DNA from: an uncultured bacterium
GTDB taxonomy: Bacteria; Bacillota; Bacilli; Lactobacillales; Lactobacillaceae
DNA: 64,000 nucleotides
Reading direction: 5' to 3'
Assembly (NCBI GenBank): GCA_905214235.1
Contig: CAJMLF010000006.1
Coordinates: forward strand, 1-64,000
Shown here: positions 18,504 to 26,957 of the stretch, piece after piece
How positions within the stretch are numbered: position 1 is the stretch's first letter
How the letters are laid out: the number at the start of each line of letters is the position of its first letter
Translations under genes and position numbers: made by a program
The notes under the pieces: model-generated
What the model was told of the DNA's origin: nothing
The model's database searches: none
Seen by the model: only the letters and a program-made list of their open reading frames with translations

Positions 18504-18519
18504 TATTTCCTGGGAAATA
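18504..18519. promoter_or_regulatory. Noc-binding-site-like palindrome
   Basis: TATTTCCTGGGAAATA matches the Bacillus Noc binding sequence (TATTTCCCGGGAAATA) at 15 of 16 positions. It is intergenic, directly after a stop codon. The two-base centre is too small for an RNA hairpin loop, so a protein-binding role is more likely. Confidence 0.5.
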
Positions 18520-18520
18520 T

Positions 18521-19195
18521 TTACCTTTCCATTGTGAGCTTACCATCCATCAACTGGTAGATATGGTCAGCAAACTCACGCAGCCGCATGTCATGGGTCA
18601 CGACCACAATTGCCTTGTGGTGCTTAACGGCCATGTCCTTAAAGAGGCGGCCAACAACCTTCACCCGGTTACTGTCGAGTGCCGCTGTTGGTTCGTCCGC
18701 TAAGACAATTGGCGGGTTAGGGTACAGGGCGCGGGCAATCGCCACCCGTTGGTTCTGCCCACCGGACATCTCGTCTGGATAGTGGTTGGCGAGTTGGGAA
18801 ACATCGAGTTCTTCAAGGAGGTTGTTCAGCTCCTCTTCTGACATATTTCCCGTCTTCTTAATCCGGCGAACCAGGGCAAATTGGTCCTTCACGGTCAGGT
18901 AGGGAAGCAGGTTGTACGACTGGAGGACAAAGCCAACCTTGTTCAACCGCAATTGGTCCCGTTCCTTAGTCGATAATTTATCTAAGGTTTCCCCTTCAAC
19001 CGTGACCGTTCCCGTCGTTGGTGTTTGAAGGCCCCCGGCAATCGTCAGGAAGGTACTCTTGCCGGAACCAGAGGGACCCAGGATCAAGCTTAGTTCACCC
19101 AGGTCAGCCGTAAAGTTAACGTCATCTAACACCTGGACCTTACTGATTCCTTTACCGAAATCCTTACTGATGTTTTTGAGTTCAATTACTGACAT
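18521..19195 (-). CDS. ABC transporter ATP-binding protein (LolD/MacB type)
   Basis: 224 residues with GPSGSGKST, MSGGQNQR and VLADEPTAALD; the H-loop is VVTHDMR. It pairs with the FtsX-type permease encoded 11 bases upstream to form a complete exporter. AGGAGG precedes the ATG. Confidence 0.9.
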   Translation of the reverse strand: MSVIELKNISKDFGKGISKVQVLDDVNFTADLGELSLILGPSGSGKSTFLTIAGGLQTPTTGTVTVEGETLDKLSTKERDQLRLNKVGFVLQSYNLLPYLTVKDQFALVRRIKKTGNMSEEELNNLLEELDVSQLANHYPDEMSGGQNQRVAIARALYPNPPIVLADEPTAALDSNRVKVVGRLFKDMAVKHHKAIVVVTHDMRLREFADHIYQLMDGKLTMER

Positions 19196-19206
19196 TGCGT
19201 AACCTC

Positions 19207-20277
19207 CTAACTGTTGAGGGCCCTTACTGGGTCAACTTTCATAATCATCCGCACCGGTAGTAGGGCCCCAATTCCCCCAAGAAGGATGAGGACAAGGGAG
19301 ATCAGACCAATCAATGGCCATTTCAAAACCAGCGGGACCGTCATCGGCATCAACCAAGCCGTCAGCAGGGTCAGAACCAGGCCACCGCATATCCCAGCGA
19401 CCATCAGGATAACCGCCTGGTCAACCGTCGCCCCAACCAAGTGGCGGGCCGGAATTCCCTGGGCACGGAGCACGGCATAGTTGGGCATCTTCTGCATCGT
19501 GAGGATGTAGAGGAAGACCGCAATAATTACGAGGGAGATTACCATTAAGAAGCCAATCATAAACATAAAGGTACTGTTTTCTGCCGAGTAACCAGGAAGT
19601 TTCTGGATGAATTTGTCAATTGGGTAGTGGGCCAGCTTTTTGAACCGACTAGCACCCTCCTGCTGGTTGCTAATGATTCCACTGGCAACCACCTGGGGAG
19701 CAACTCCCCGGAGTGCACGCCAGGTCGAAAGGCGACCATAAACTACCGGGGCAACGTTTAACTGGGAATCCTTGGCGAAGCCCACCAGGCGGTAGTTTTC
19801 CGCTGTTGAGTTGAGCTTCACTTTGTCTCCCAGTTGGTAGCCCTTGGCCTTTAAGCTTTCATCAGCGACCAGCTCATGCTTATTTTTGGCGTGCCGCCCG
19901 GCAACCAGGGGCATGTTATCCTTGGCAATATACTGTCCGGCATCAAGGCCAATAAACTGAACACTTTCCTTATGAGCCTTTCCCTGCGTCCGTTTCATGA
20001 CGGCCGCGGTTTGACCAACGAGGGCCTCGTGCTTATTGAGGGAACGACCGGCCAGCTGGTCCTTAGTGATGACGGACTGACCCATATTATCATTGGCATT
20101 CTTGTTCAAAAATACCGTCTGGGCGTCCCACGTTGTCAAGGCGGCCTTATTCTCGTTCGCCAGGCCCAGCATCATTCCCATTAGGATGAACATTAGGTAG
20201 CTAATCATCACGATCATGGCAATGATCAGTCCATACCGGACCTTCTCGTGTTTAATCTCTTTTAAAGCTAAAAACAT
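19207..20277 (-). CDS. FtsX-family ABC permease
   Basis: 356 residues. One N-terminal helix (about 15-38), an external domain with QFIGLDAGQYI and KDNMPLVAGRHAK, then three helices in the last 130 residues with the cytoplasmic loop VLRAQGIPARHLVG. This is the DevC/FtsX layout, the partner of the ATPase 18521-19195. ATG follows the TetR stop by one base, so the regulator and transporter are tightly coexpressed. Confidence 0.88.
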   Translation of the reverse strand: MFLALKEIKHEKVRYGLIIAMIVMISYLMFILMGMMLGLANENKAALTTWDAQTVFLNKNANDNMGQSVITKDQLAGRSLNKHEALVGQTAAVMKRTQGKAHKESVQFIGLDAGQYIAKDNMPLVAGRHAKNKHELVADESLKAKGYQLGDKVKLNSTAENYRLVGFAKDSQLNVAPVVYGRLSTWRALRGVAPQVVASGIISNQQEGASRFKKLAHYPIDKFIQKLPGYSAENSTFMFMIGFLMVISLVIIAVFLYILTMQKMPNYAVLRAQGIPARHLVGATVDQAVILMVAGICGGLVLTLLTAWLMPMTVPLVLKWPLIGLISLVLILLGGIGALLPVRMIMKVDPVRALNS

Positions 20278-20278
20278 C

Positions 20279-20797
20279 CTACCCCTCCTTTGCCAGGAGC
20301 GCCGTCAAAGCGGCCCTTAATCGTTTCAGTATTTGGTCACTACTGTCCGGGTAGCGCAGCCCTTCCTTGATTGCCTCATGAACAAGCGTCATGACGGCCC
20401 ACTCGGTCGCCGTCACCGGGCGCAACGTGGAATCAACCGGTTGCAGTAACGCCTCATTGACGGCGAAATGCCGCTTTACCAACTCATAGTAGGGACTGGT
20501 ATTCACTTGGCTAATAAAGGCGGCCACCTGGTCAACATACGCCGCAGCAGATTGAAGGCGGTGGGCACGGATATCGTAATCGTGAAGCTTAAGCAGCGCC
20601 TCATGATACAGGTAGGTATACGCATCTGGCAGGTCGGTAAAGTACTTGTAGAAGGCCCCCCGGGCGATCCCGGCGTCCTTAACAATCCGGGCCACCTGGG
20701 CATCTGCCAGGTTGTGGGCACTAAATTCAGTTAGCAACGCCTGCCGGACGGTTTCCTGCTTAGCTGCCGGTAGGTTTTCAAAGGTTTTGCTTGGCAC
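20279..20797 (-). CDS. TetR/AcrR-family repressor of the ABC operon
   Basis: 172 residues. The HTH lies in ARIVKDAGIARGAFYKYFTDLPDAY, preceded by KQETVRQALLTEF; the rest is a helical ligand domain. The frame is open to 20983, but AAGGAGG is spaced for GTG at 20797, which also gives the usual N-terminal length. It is the first gene of an operon with the ABC permease and ATPase and lies immediately behind two identical operator palindromes, so it most likely represses itself and the transporter until an effector binds. Confidence 0.9.
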   Translation of the reverse strand: MPSKTFENLPAAKQETVRQALLTEFSAHNLADAQVARIVKDAGIARGAFYKYFTDLPDAYTYLYHEALLKLHDYDIRAHRLQSAAAYVDQVAAFISQVNTSPYYELVKRHFAVNEALLQPVDSTLRPVTATEWAVMTLVHEAIKEGLRYPDSSDQILKRLRAALTALLAKEG

Positions 20798-20815
20798 GTT
20801 TAACCCCTCCTTAAG

Positions 20816-20872
20816 TGACACGGTGTCACCAAACTTTATAAGTATCATAGCAGCCTGGTGACACCGTGTCAA
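20816..20872 (-). promoter_or_regulatory. TetR-operon promoter with two operators
   Basis: On the minus strand TTGACA (20867-20872) and TATGAT (20844-20849) are 17 bases apart. Two copies of the 13-base palindrome TGACACSGTGTCA lie at 20859-20871, covering the -35 box, and 20816-20828, between the -10 box and the ribosome-binding site. This is a textbook autorepressor layout. Confidence 0.88.
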
Positions 20873-20884
20873 TATTACTGAAAT

Positions 20885-20926
20885 AAAAAAAGCATTTCCC
20901 GGGAAATAATCCTGGGGAATGCTTTC
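20885..20926 (-). terminator. Terminator of the zinc dehydrogenase gene
   Basis: On the minus strand AAAGCATTCCCC pairs with the arm ending AAATGCTTT and is followed by TTTTTTT. Confidence 0.75.
20893..20908. promoter_or_regulatory. Noc-binding-site-like palindrome
   Basis: CATTTCCCGGGAAATA matches the Noc site consensus at 15 of 16 positions, with the inner 14 bases perfectly palindromic. It overlaps one arm of the terminator 20885-20926. Confidence 0.5.
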
Positions 20927-20933
20927 ACCACTA

Positions 20934-21947
20934 TTAAGCTTCTTCACCGGCAAGCTTAACAACGGCCTTGGAGACATTTTCAATCCGGTCGTTTACAAAG
21001 TCGTCCACTTGGTCGATCCCAAATTCATGGGAAAGAAGTGGCAGAACATCGACCTTACCAGATGCCATCAGGGCAATTGAATCTTCGAAGCAGTAAGGAT
21101 TGATGAAGGCCCCTTGAATCTTCAACTGCTTTTGGAAGACTTCGTAACTGTTAATGGAGAACTTGTCGTCTGGGTTACCAACCCCGAACATTGAAACTTG
21201 GCCACCACGGGCAGCAGCTTCAACGGCTTGTTCTTGGGTTTCGGGACGACCAACGGCTTCGATGACGATGTCGTATTCGTTAGTTGGAATCTTTTCACCC
21301 TTCTTGGTGTTAATGGTCTTGGCACCAAAACGGTCGTGGTTAAGCTTCAGTTTTGCATCGTTGCGACCACTCAGGGTAACCTCGCTAACCCCGTATGCCT
21401 TCAGGGTTTGTACGAATAATTGACCCATGAAGCCATCACCGATAACCAATGCCTTTTGGTATGGGTGGATTTCCAGCAGGTCAACACCGTGAACGGCACA
21501 TGATAATGGTTCCGTTACGGCAGCCGCCTTCAATGAAACACTGTCAGGGATTGCGTAAACAACCTTTGCAGGTGCCGTGAAGTAGTCTTCAAAACCACCG
21601 TCACGGGTAACCCCAACGGCAGACAGGTTTTCACACAGTTCAGGACGGGAAGTCCGGCAGTACTTACATTCACCACAGTAAATGTTCGGGTCAACTGTTA
21701 CCCGGTCACCAACCTTGACGTTCTTAACGGCAGCACCAACCTTGGCAACCACCCCGGAGTTTTCGTGACCCAGGACGATTGGCGGAACGGCACTAGCCGA
21801 TCCCGGCAAGCCAGCGTATAAGGCGTGGTCAGTCCCGCAAATACCAGCGTAGGCGGTGTGAACGAGTACTTCATCAGGCTTTACTTCTGGGGTTTCAACA
21901 TCCTTAACTTCAAGCTGTTTAGTCCCTGTTAATACAAGTGCTTTCAT
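20934..21947 (-). CDS. Zinc-dependent medium-chain dehydrogenase (polyol/alcohol type)
   Basis: 337 residues. The catalytic zinc region is GICGTDH...GHENSG, the structural zinc Cys cluster is CGECKYCRTSRPELC, and the Rossmann motif is a weakened GDGFMG. It resembles sorbitol or sugar-alcohol-phosphate dehydrogenases; the substrate is not determinable. TTG at 21953 is in frame, but AAGGAG is placed for ATG at 21947. Single gene with its own terminator and a palindromic operator over its -35 box, so probably induced by a sugar or alcohol. Confidence 0.85.
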   Translation of the reverse strand: MKALVLTGTKQLEVKDVETPEVKPDEVLVHTAYAGICGTDHALYAGLPGSASAVPPIVLGHENSGVVAKVGAAVKNVKVGDRVTVDPNIYCGECKYCRTSRPELCENLSAVGVTRDGGFEDYFTAPAKVVYAIPDSVSLKAAAVTEPLSCAVHGVDLLEIHPYQKALVIGDGFMGQLFVQTLKAYGVSEVTLSGRNDAKLKLNHDRFGAKTINTKKGEKIPTNEYDIVIEAVGRPETQEQAVEAAARGGQVSMFGVGNPDDKFSINSYEVFQKQLKIQGAFINPYCFEDSIALMASGKVDVLPLLSHEFGIDQVDDFVNDRIENVSKAVVKLAGEEA

Positions 21948-21980
21948 AATCAATTCTCCTTATATAATGTAGTCGGCATA

Positions 21981-22020
21981 ATTATAGTGAAGGATTACAC
22001 TAGTTGTCAAACGTTTGACA
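21981..22020 (-). promoter_or_regulatory. Promoter and operator of the zinc dehydrogenase gene
   Basis: TTGACA (22005-22010) and TATAAT (21981-21986) on the minus strand are 18 bases apart. The perfect 16-base palindrome TGTCAAACGTTTGACA (22005-22020) covers the -35 box; its form fits a LacI-family regulator but it is not a standard cre spacing. Confidence 0.75.
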
Positions 22021-22284
22021 GAAGTAACCGTTTCCAAATAATAATATGAAGAAAACTTCAAAATTTCTTAAATTTATTTAGAACAGTTGTGAAAACGTTT
22101 TATCCGTGTTAGTGGCTACCTATCAGCGCAATTGCTATTTAAGTTTATTGCGGTAAAATGCCTTGAGACCGGCAATCTTCCGTTGAAATGTAATATTTTT
22201 TATGCTAACCTAACAAAGTATTCGAATTAAGTTAATTTTGATTGTTGGTCAAGTTAACAAAATAAGATGAAAGGTGGATTTGGC
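22021..22284. other. Intergenic region upstream of mntH
   Basis: Together with 21948-22020 this forms a 337-base gene-free region. It holds a cre-like sequence TGAAAACGTTTTAT at 22090-22103 and AT-rich DNA with several TTGA hexamers for the mntH promoter. No known riboswitch or clear MntR site was recognised. Confidence 0.45.
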
Positions 22285-23874
22285 GTGGACAACACAAAAA
22301 ATCAACACAAGAAGCATCACTTGATAGAGTATGCTAACGGTAAGTCACTCGAAGAAATTAACGGAACGGTTGAGGTTCCTCATGGCAAGGGCTTCTTTAA
22401 GACCTTGTTTGCTTACTCCGGACCTGGTGCCCTCGTTGCGGTTGGGTACATGGATCCAGGTAACTGGGCTACTTCAATCACCGGTGGTCAAAGCTTCCAA
22501 TACACCCTGATGACTACTATCTTGATTTCAAGTTTGATTGCGATGTTACTGCAATACATGGCGGCTAAACTCGGAATCGTGAGCCAAATGGACCTCGCCC
22601 AGGCAACACGGGCACGGACCGGTAAAGCGTTAGGGATTATTCTTTGGATCATGACGGAATTAGCCATCATGGCCACCGATATTGCGGAAGTTATTGGTGC
22701 GGCGATCGCCCTGAACCTGCTCTTCCACATTCCGTTGATCCCATCAGTATTCATTACTGTTCTTGATGTTTTAGTTCTGTTACTTTTGACAAAGATTGGT
22801 TTCCGGAAGATCGAAGCAATTGTTGCATGTTTAATTCTGGTTATCCTGTTCGTCTTCGCATACCAAGTTGCTTTGTCACGGCCTGACTGGGCCGCTGCCT
22901 TTGCTGGCTTGGTACCATCTGCTAAGGCGATTGCCCAGCACCCACAAATCGGTGGAATTACGCCACTGAGTGGTTCGCTGGGGATCATTGGGGCCACGGT
23001 TATGCCGCACAACCTGTACCTGCACTCCGCTATTTCACAAACACGGAAGATGGACCACAACGACCTTAACAGTATTCGGCAAACTGTTCGGTTTACCACT
23101 TGGGATTCCAACATTCAGCTGTCTTTGGCCTTCGTTGTTAACGCCCTCCTGCTGATCATGGGGGTTGCGGTCTTCAAGTACGGTGCCGTTAAGGATAGTT
23201 CATTCTTCGGTCTGTACGATGCTTTGAACAACACCTCAATGCTTTCCAACCCGATTCTGATTGCGGTTGCTAAGTCTGGTATTCTGTCAACGCTGTTCGC
23301 TGTTGCCCTGCTTGCTTCTGGTCAAAACTCAACCATTACTGGTACCTTGACCGGGCAGGTTATCATGGAAGGTTTCATTCACATGAAGATGCCACTGTGG
23401 GCACGGCGGTTAGTTACCCGTATCATTTCTGTTATTCCTGTTCTGGCCTGTGTTGCTATGACAAGCGGTGAATCCGTGATCCAACAACACTCGGCCTTGA
23501 ACCTCCTGATGGAAAATTCACAGGTCTTTCTGGCCTTCGCCCTGCCATTCTCAATGTTGCCATTACTGATTATGACTAACAGTGAGGTTGAAATGGGTGA
23601 ATTCAAGAACCGAATGTGGGTTAAGGTCTGTGGCTGGATCTCAGTTATTGCCCTGACCTTCTTGAACCTGTACAACCTGCCTTCAACTTACGAGGGCTTC
23701 GGTGTTTGGTCCAAGGGCACTTCCGATGTTCTGGCTTACCTGACCATTGTCATCATCTTGGTCCTGCTTGCTTGGACCTGTGGTGAACTCTACCGTGGTG
23801 ACAAGCGCTTTGCTGCTGAAGGCAAGGGCTTTGGTCAACAAGAAGAGGAAATGAAGGACTCTGCTAAAGACTAA
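22285..23874 (+). CDS. mntH: Nramp-family Mn2+/H+ symporter
   Basis: About 529 residues with 11 membrane helices. Metal-site motifs are YMDPGNWAT in helix 1 and GATVMPHNLYLHSA in helix 6, both complete. It imports manganese, which lactobacilli accumulate as an oxidative-stress shield. ATG at 22267 is in frame, but AAAGGTGGA lies seven bases before GTG at 22285 (VDNTKNQHKKHH), which is the likelier start. Stands alone with a strong terminator. Confidence 0.93.
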   Translation: MDNTKNQHKKHHLIEYANGKSLEEINGTVEVPHGKGFFKTLFAYSGPGALVAVGYMDPGNWATSITGGQSFQYTLMTTILISSLIAMLLQYMAAKLGIVSQMDLAQATRARTGKALGIILWIMTELAIMATDIAEVIGAAIALNLLFHIPLIPSVFITVLDVLVLLLLTKIGFRKIEAIVACLILVILFVFAYQVALSRPDWAAAFAGLVPSAKAIAQHPQIGGITPLSGSLGIIGATVMPHNLYLHSAISQTRKMDHNDLNSIRQTVRFTTWDSNIQLSLAFVVNALLLIMGVAVFKYGAVKDSSFFGLYDALNNTSMLSNPILIAVAKSGILSTLFAVALLASGQNSTITGTLTGQVIMEGFIHMKMPLWARRLVTRIISVIPVLACVAMTSGESVIQQHSALNLLMENSQVFLAFALPFSMLPLLIMTNSEVEMGEFKNRMWVKVCGWISVIALTFLNLYNLPSTYEGFGVWSKGTSDVLAYLTIVIILVLLAWTCGELYRGDKRFAAEGKGFGQQEEEMKDSAKD

Positions 23875-23901
23875 TTTCTGAATCAAATATCTATCTAACT
23901 T

Positions 23902-23946
23902 GAATAGTGGATGGGAAAAGAAATAACTTTTCTCACCCGCTATTTG
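23902..23946 (+). terminator. Terminator of mntH
   Basis: Long stem AATAGTGGATGGGAAAAG / CTTTTCTCACCCGCTATT, followed by TTGTTTA. Confidence 0.8.
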
Positions 23947-23962
23947 TTTACACCGTAATCTT

Positions 23963-24049
23963 CTATTCTTCACTTTTTCGTAAACGCATGTTCACAACTT
24001 CTTCACGGATTAGGGGTAAGGTTACAACAATCCCATAAATCCCCCAGAT
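23963..24049 (-). pseudogene. Orphan C-terminal remnant of a membrane protein
   Basis: A 28-codon open stretch on the minus strand reads as a hydrophobic helix with a charged tail: IWGIYGIVVTLPLIREE, then an Arg/Lys-rich end and a stop. It has the look of the last residues of a transporter, but a stop codon sits immediately upstream and no start is present. It may be the tail left by a deletion, or chance. Confidence 0.35.
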
Positions 24050-24060
24050 AGATTAAGAAG

Positions 24061-24097
24061 CAGCGGTCATTCACCTCGTGTTTGACCGTTGTTTTTC
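24061..24097 (+). terminator. Terminator-like hairpin
   Basis: Imperfect stem CAGCGGTCATTCAC / GTTTGACCGTTG followed by TTTTTCTTTT. No gene immediately upstream uses it on the plus strand; it may be left from a deleted gene. Confidence 0.6.
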
Positions 24098-24164
24098 TTT
24101 TGTCACCCCCAATCAATGCTATAATATGGAAATGAATGCTATTTAGCCAGATGAGGTGAAATCA

Positions 24165-24758
24165 TTGAATAATAATCAAGACAAGCGGCCGAGCCGTGTA
24201 CAACTATACGATAGCCAGCCTAAGAAACGGGGGAACCGTCGTCCTCGTTTGGGTAGCAAAGCTAAAAAGAAAAAGGTATTTGGAAAGAAGCCTAACCGGG
24301 GCAAGCGGACCTTTAAGCTCCTCTTAACCCTCCTGCTCGCAATTCTTTTGGTGATGGTCATCATCTTCGTTGTTAAGCAGCAGAACCCGGTTAACACCAC
24401 CAATAACGATGACACGACGGTGACGACAAGCTCCAAGAAACACAAGAAAAAGAGCAGCAGCAGTCACCACCACCGGCAATCAAGCACGACTGACGACGAT
24501 GACGATGACAATACCGGGACTAGTGACACCTACACCGTCACGACCACGCCTCATCAATCAAACAGTCAGCAGTCCAACCAGGGACAAAGCAATGGTGGTA
24601 CCAGCACAGGCAGCCAAAGCCAACAGGGTAACCAAAGCAACGGAAACAGCTCCAGCAGCAACACCCAGGGTCAGGGTAGCGGCAGCAACGGTGGTAACTC
24701 AAGTACCACCACGACCGTCCCAAGTGCCCCAGCAACTGGCGGAAATAATAATCGATGA
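24165..24758 (+). CDS. Membrane-anchored protein with low-complexity external tail
   Basis: About 197 residues. Residues 1-48 are strongly basic (RGNRRPRLGSKAKKKK), one membrane helix follows (about 50-70: LLLTLLLAILLVMVIIFVV), and the rest is a disordered Ser/Thr/Asn/Gln/Gly-rich tail with a His and a six-Asp run. The topology is basic-inside, tail-outside. No catalytic domain is visible. The GTG at 24156 falls within the GAGGTG ribosome-binding site, so TTG at 24165 is the likely start. Function unknown. Confidence 0.75.
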   Translation: MNNNQDKRPSRVQLYDSQPKKRGNRRPRLGSKAKKKKVFGKKPNRGKRTFKLLLTLLLAILLVMVIIFVVKQQNPVNTTNNDDTTVTTSSKKHKKKSSSSHHHRQSSTTDDDDDDNTGTSDTYTVTTTPHQSNSQQSNQGQSNGGTSTGSQSQQGNQSNGNSSSSNTQGQGSGSNGGNSSTTTTVPSAPATGGNNNR

Positions 24759-24777
24759 AAATTTTTTATCAAATCCC

Positions 24778-25063
24778 TTGCCAAGCTGATTTTTGGTGTT
24801 ATAATTTTAGTCAATTGAAGGATATGTATTTACCGAGTGCTCAACCAGGGAGACGTAACCTAGGCTGGAAGTTATGTCGAGTCGACCGTTAAATATACCA
24901 CCTTCCTACTTTTACTGGCCGAAATAAGGCCGGTCGGGTCGTGTCCGTTACCACACCATAGAGAGAGTAGTAATACTCTGAACATGGGTGGAACCACGCT
25001 AACTATGTTAATTAACGTCCCTAATGCTTGTTGTCAGACAGACATTAGGGACGTTTTATTTTT
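24778..25063 (+). promoter_or_regulatory. Promoter and T-box leader, threonine-specific
   Basis: TTGCCA (24778-24783) and TATAAT (24800-24805) form the promoter. The leader carries a stem I with an AGGGAGACG segment, a likely specifier ACC in ATACCACC, and the T-box GGGTGGAACCACG. The free position of TGGA pairs with U73 of tRNA-Thr. The terminator AACGTCCCTAATG / CATTAGGGACGTT with a T run ends just before the thrS ribosome-binding site. Confidence 0.92.
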
Positions 25064-25082
25064 TATAAAGGGAGAGATTTTT

Positions 25083-26888
25083 ATGGCTCAAGTTGCAGTT
25101 ATGTCCCCAAATGGATCAGTAAAGAAAATCGATCGGGATTCTAAGGAAGGATTACAAGCCCTCCGGAAGCTTTCAGCCCTGATGCTGAAGGCCGCTTTGA
25201 AGCAAGAATTCAAGGGAATTCGTCTTGGTGAAGCTAGCTTCGATGAAGATGGTTTCCACGTTGACTCCGACAAGGATGACCAACAAGTTTCCGCTGACGA
25301 ACTGCCCGCATTGGAAGACGTTGTTAAGGGCATGGCCAAGGATGACGTTAAGGTTGAATTTGCCGAAGTCGCTGTTGACGACGCCCTGGCAGAAGTCAAG
25401 GACGACAAGTTCTCTACTGAATTAATCAAGGAAAACGCCAAGGACGGCAAGGTTGCCATGTACGTTCTCGGCGACGTCAAGGCCGTTGCCCAGGATGACA
25501 TCCTGGTTTATGGTGACGTTGTTAAGAACCTCAAGCTCTTATCCGTTGCCGGTGCTTACTGGAAGGGCATGTCCTCCAACCCAATGCTGCAACGGATCTA
25601 CGGGACCGTCTTCTACAAGAAGGACGAATTAGCTGACGACTTGAAGAAGCGTCAAGAAGCTAAGGAACGTGACCACCGGGTTATCGGTAACAAGCTCGAC
25701 CTCTTCTTCGTTGATCCAAAGGTTGGTGCCGGTTTACCATACTGGATGCCTAAGGGGGCCACTATTCGGCGGACAATCGAACGTTACATCATTGACCGTG
25801 AAGTTGCCGATGACTACAAGCACGTTTACACCCCAGTTCTGATGAACCTGGATGCCTACAAGACTTCTGGTCACTGGGAACACTACCGTGACGACATGTT
25901 TCCACCAATGGACATGGGTGACGGTGAAATGCTTGAACTGCGGCCAATGAACTGCCCAAGCCACATTCAAATTTACAAGCACCACATCCGTTCCTACCGT
26001 GACCTGCCACTGCGGATTGCCGAACTGGGAATGATGCACCGTTACGAAAAGTCTGGTGCCCTCTCCGGTCTGCAACGGGTTCGTGAAATGACTTTGAACG
26101 ATGGTCACACCTTCGTTGCCCTTGACCAAATCCGGACTGAATTCGCCAAGATTCTGAAGCTGATCATGTCCGTTTACAAGGACTTTGACATTACCGACTA
26201 CAGCTTCCGTCTCTCCCTTCGTGACCCTAAGAACACGAAGAAGTACTACGCTAACGACGAGATGTGGGAGAAGTCCCAAAAGCTGTTGAAGGCTGCCATG
26301 GATGACCTGAACCTTGACTACTACGAAGCCGAAGGTGAAGCTGCCTTCTACGGTCCAAAGCTGGATATCCAAACCAAGACGGCCCTGGGGAACGACGAAA
26401 CCATGTCCACTATTCAACTGGACTTCATGCTTCCTGACCGCTTCGGCTTAACTTACGTTGGTAAGGATGGTAAGGAACACATGCCAGTCATGATCCACCG
26501 TGGTGTTGTTGGGACCATGGAACGGTTCGTTGCTTACCTGACTGAAATCTACAAGGGTGCCTTCCCTACTTGGTTAGCTCCTGAACAAGTTCACATCATT
26601 CCAGTTAACGAAGATGCCCATGGTGCTTACGCCGACGACCTTGCTAAGAAGCTGAAGGCCGCTAACATCCGGGTCGTTGTTGACCACCGGAACGAAAAGA
26701 TGGGCTACAAGATTCGTGAAGCCCAAACTCAAAAGGTACCATACACTCTGGTTGTCGGTGACGACGAAATGAAGAGCAATGGTGTCTCCGTCCGGAAGTA
26801 CGGTGAAGAAGCCCAAAACGAAATGAGTCAGGATGACTTCATGAACGAAATCCTCGCTGACATCGCATCATACTCCCGCAAGAACTAA
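25083..26888 (+). CDS. thrS: Threonyl-tRNA synthetase, shortened, editing residues lost
   Basis: 601 residues against about 640-650 usual. The catalytic core is complete: MNCPSH (Cys near 290), motif 2 [18 protein letters not shown], the DGHTF zinc His and [13 protein letters not shown], followed by the anticodon domain. The N-terminus lacks a proper TGS domain. In the editing domain the HxxxH pair is replaced (RKLSALM where RHSxAHL is expected) and the later CRGPH motif is absent; the only Cys visible is the zinc ligand. Acylation should work; proofreading of Ser-tRNA-Thr should not. Start ATG at 25083 after GGGAGAG. Confidence 0.95.
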   Translation: MAQVAVMSPNGSVKKIDRDSKEGLQALRKLSALMLKAALKQEFKGIRLGEASFDEDGFHVDSDKDDQQVSADELPALEDVVKGMAKDDVKVEFAEVAVDDALAEVKDDKFSTELIKENAKDGKVAMYVLGDVKAVAQDDILVYGDVVKNLKLLSVAGAYWKGMSSNPMLQRIYGTVFYKKDELADDLKKRQEAKERDHRVIGNKLDLFFVDPKVGAGLPYWMPKGATIRRTIERYIIDREVADDYKHVYTPVLMNLDAYKTSGHWEHYRDDMFPPMDMGDGEMLELRPMNCPSHIQIYKHHIRSYRDLPLRIAELGMMHRYEKSGALSGLQRVREMTLNDGHTFVALDQIRTEFAKILKLIMSVYKDFDITDYSFRLSLRDPKNTKKYYANDEMWEKSQKLLKAAMDDLNLDYYEAEGEAAFYGPKLDIQTKTALGNDETMSTIQLDFMLPDRFGLTYVGKDGKEHMPVMIHRGVVGTMERFVAYLTEIYKGAFPTWLAPEQVHIIPVNEDAHGAYADDLAKKLKAANIRVVVDHRNEKMGYKIREAQTQKVPYTLVVGDDEMKSNGVSVRKYGEEAQNEMSQDDFMNEILADIASYSRKN

Positions 26889-26905
26889 TTACGTCCCCTA
26901 TAAAT

Positions 26906-26957
26906 AAAAATATCCCTGACGTTCGGAATATTACCGAATGTCAGGGATATTTTTTTA
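26906..26957. terminator. Bidirectional terminator
   Basis: Stem AAAATATCCCTGAC / GTCAGGGATATTTT extended by TTCGG / CCGAA inside, T-rich on both strands. It serves thrS and the convergent MFS gene. Confidence 0.9.

Noticed and set aside
18504..18519. Terminator hairpin of the ABC ATPase gene
   Set aside because: The palindrome leaves a loop of only about two bases; a protein site is more likely and a proper terminator is at 18454-18490.
22021..22284. Manganese (yybP-ykoY) riboswitch upstream of mntH
   Set aside because: None of the paired conserved loops could be found; only AT-rich promoter-like DNA and a cre-like site.
24984..25082. N-terminal extension of thrS to 24984
   Set aside because: That stretch is the T-box antiterminator and terminator; GGGAGAG and ATG at 25083 are better placed.
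25734..26417. Long open frame on the minus strand (227 codons) opposite thrS
   Set aside because: It mirrors a strongly conserved gene, has no ribosome-binding site and its translation is Val/His-rich, typical of antisense shadows.
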